NCBI GenBank assembly: GCA_030917745.1
Contig: JAUPUC010000082.1
Span: 1 to 5,809, forward strand
Source: Patescibacteria group bacterium
GTDB taxonomy: Bacteria; Patescibacteriota; Minisyncoccia; Moranbacterales; UBA1568
Reading direction: 5' to 3'
Length of the DNA: 5,809 nt
The notes under the pieces: model-generated
Told to the model about the DNA's origin: nothing
Seen by the model: the letters and a program-made list of their open reading frames with translations, nothing else
The model's database searches: none
Translations under genes and position numbers: made by a program
Part shown: positions 5,470 to 5,809 of the stretch, piece after piece
Layout: every line of letters starts with the position of its first letter
Position numbering within the stretch: the first letter of the stretch is position 1

Positions 5470-5809
5470 ATGGAAAAGCGATCAAGGAGACACACGGTTT
5501 TTATACGTGGAGCGATGCTTTTCTTCTGGATGGGCATTATCTTTTTGTTTTCATCTCTTCCAGGATCAGGGAATTTTTACGATCCACCCCTCTGGTATGT
5601 CCTGGAAAGAAAAGGAGCACATGTTGTGGAATTTGCTCTTTTGACGATGCTTGCTTTCCGGTTTTTTCGTGCCTGTTTTACATCTCGTGAATCATGGCGG
5701 AGTATTTTAGCGATTTCAATGATGTTCGCTTTCACGTGGGCAACACTCGATGAATTACATCAAGCCTTTGTCTTTGGTCGAGGGAGTCGTTTATTTGATG
5801 TGGGTATTG
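5470..5809 (+). CDS. VanZ-like family membrane protein (5' part, runs off the window)
   Basis: The frame opens with ATG at 5470, three bases after an in-frame TGA (5464-5466), and continues without a stop to the window end: 113 codons plus one base. The family marks are clear: a first helix ending in FSSLPG (residues 27-32), KGAHVVEFALL (48-58, conserved Lys, His and Glu), and DELHQAFVFGRGSRLFDV (94-111), the VanZ DE-x-HQ and F-x-x-GR signature, with the Asp that opens the last helix. Predicted helices are about 14-30, 51-70 and 78-93; one more is expected beyond the window. VanZ gives low-level teicoplanin resistance in enterococci, but most homologues are of unknown envelope function and resistance should not be assumed. 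No strong ribosome binding site precedes the start. It follows the 37-residue frame by 10 nt and is probably co-transcribed with the HAD gene. Confidence 0.88.
   Translation, partial: MEKRSRRHTVFIRGAMLFFWMGIIFLFSSLPGSGNFYDPPLWYVLERKGAHVVEFALLTMLAFRFFRACFTSRESWRSILAISMMFAFTWATLDELHQAFVFGRGSRLFDVGI

Noticed and set aside
5390..5690. Two overlapping forward frames of 84 and 75 residues
   Set aside because: They lie in the wrong frames over the VanZ-like gene, whose own frame has the family signature and stays open to the window end.

Overview
The window carries a compact, single-strand (+) block of bacterial genes. Moderate GC content, very short or overlapping gene junctions, mostly weak Shine-Dalgarno sequences and a large modular surface protein (Fn3, calcium-loop and Ig-like modules) together resemble genomes of the Patescibacteria / candidate phyla radiation. 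That is an inference from style and protein types; there is no rRNA or other taxonomic marker here. The genetic code looks standard: TGA ends at least four of the genes (DMT transporter, glycosidase, TrmH-like, 37-aa ORF) and does not occur inside any of them.

Layout: (1) 1-134 is the 3' end of an upstream gene, unidentified. (2) 135-221 is an intergenic stretch with a good sigma70-type promoter whose predicted start site falls on or next to the ATG of the next gene, suggesting a leaderless mRNA. (3) 222-4464 is a tight four-gene run: a ten-helix DMT/EamA-like transporter (222-1175), a membrane-anchored clan GH-A-type glycoside hydrolase (1186-2214), a TrmH/SpoU-family RNA 2'-O-methyltransferase (2201-2725, overlapping its neighbours by 14 and 4 nt), and a secreted, C-terminally anchored multidomain protein with Fn3, two DxDxDG calcium loops and an Ig-like domain (2722-4464). 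A perfect TATAAT just before the last gene may give it its own promoter. (4) 4465-4594 is a 130-nt spacer with a short palindrome, repeated TCAGGAG motifs and a cysteine-rich reading frame broken by TGA. (5) 4595-5809 holds a HAD subfamily IB phosphatase with a GTG start and the best ribosome binding site of the window, a 37-aa predicted membrane peptide, and the first 113 codons of a VanZ-like membrane protein that runs off the window end.

Functionally, most genes point to the cell envelope: a transporter, an anchored sugar-cleaving enzyme facing outwards, a surface adhesion-type protein and a VanZ-like membrane protein. The RNA methyltransferase and the HAD phosphatase are housekeeping-type enzymes that appear to share the transcript for reasons of compactness. 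I see no mobile element, CRISPR array, tRNA, rRNA or clear intrinsic terminator, and no convincing entirely new system. The most interesting items are the surface protein, the anchored glycosidase with an ambiguous nucleophile, the putative leaderless promoter, the 37-aa peptide and the odd spacer at 4465-4594.
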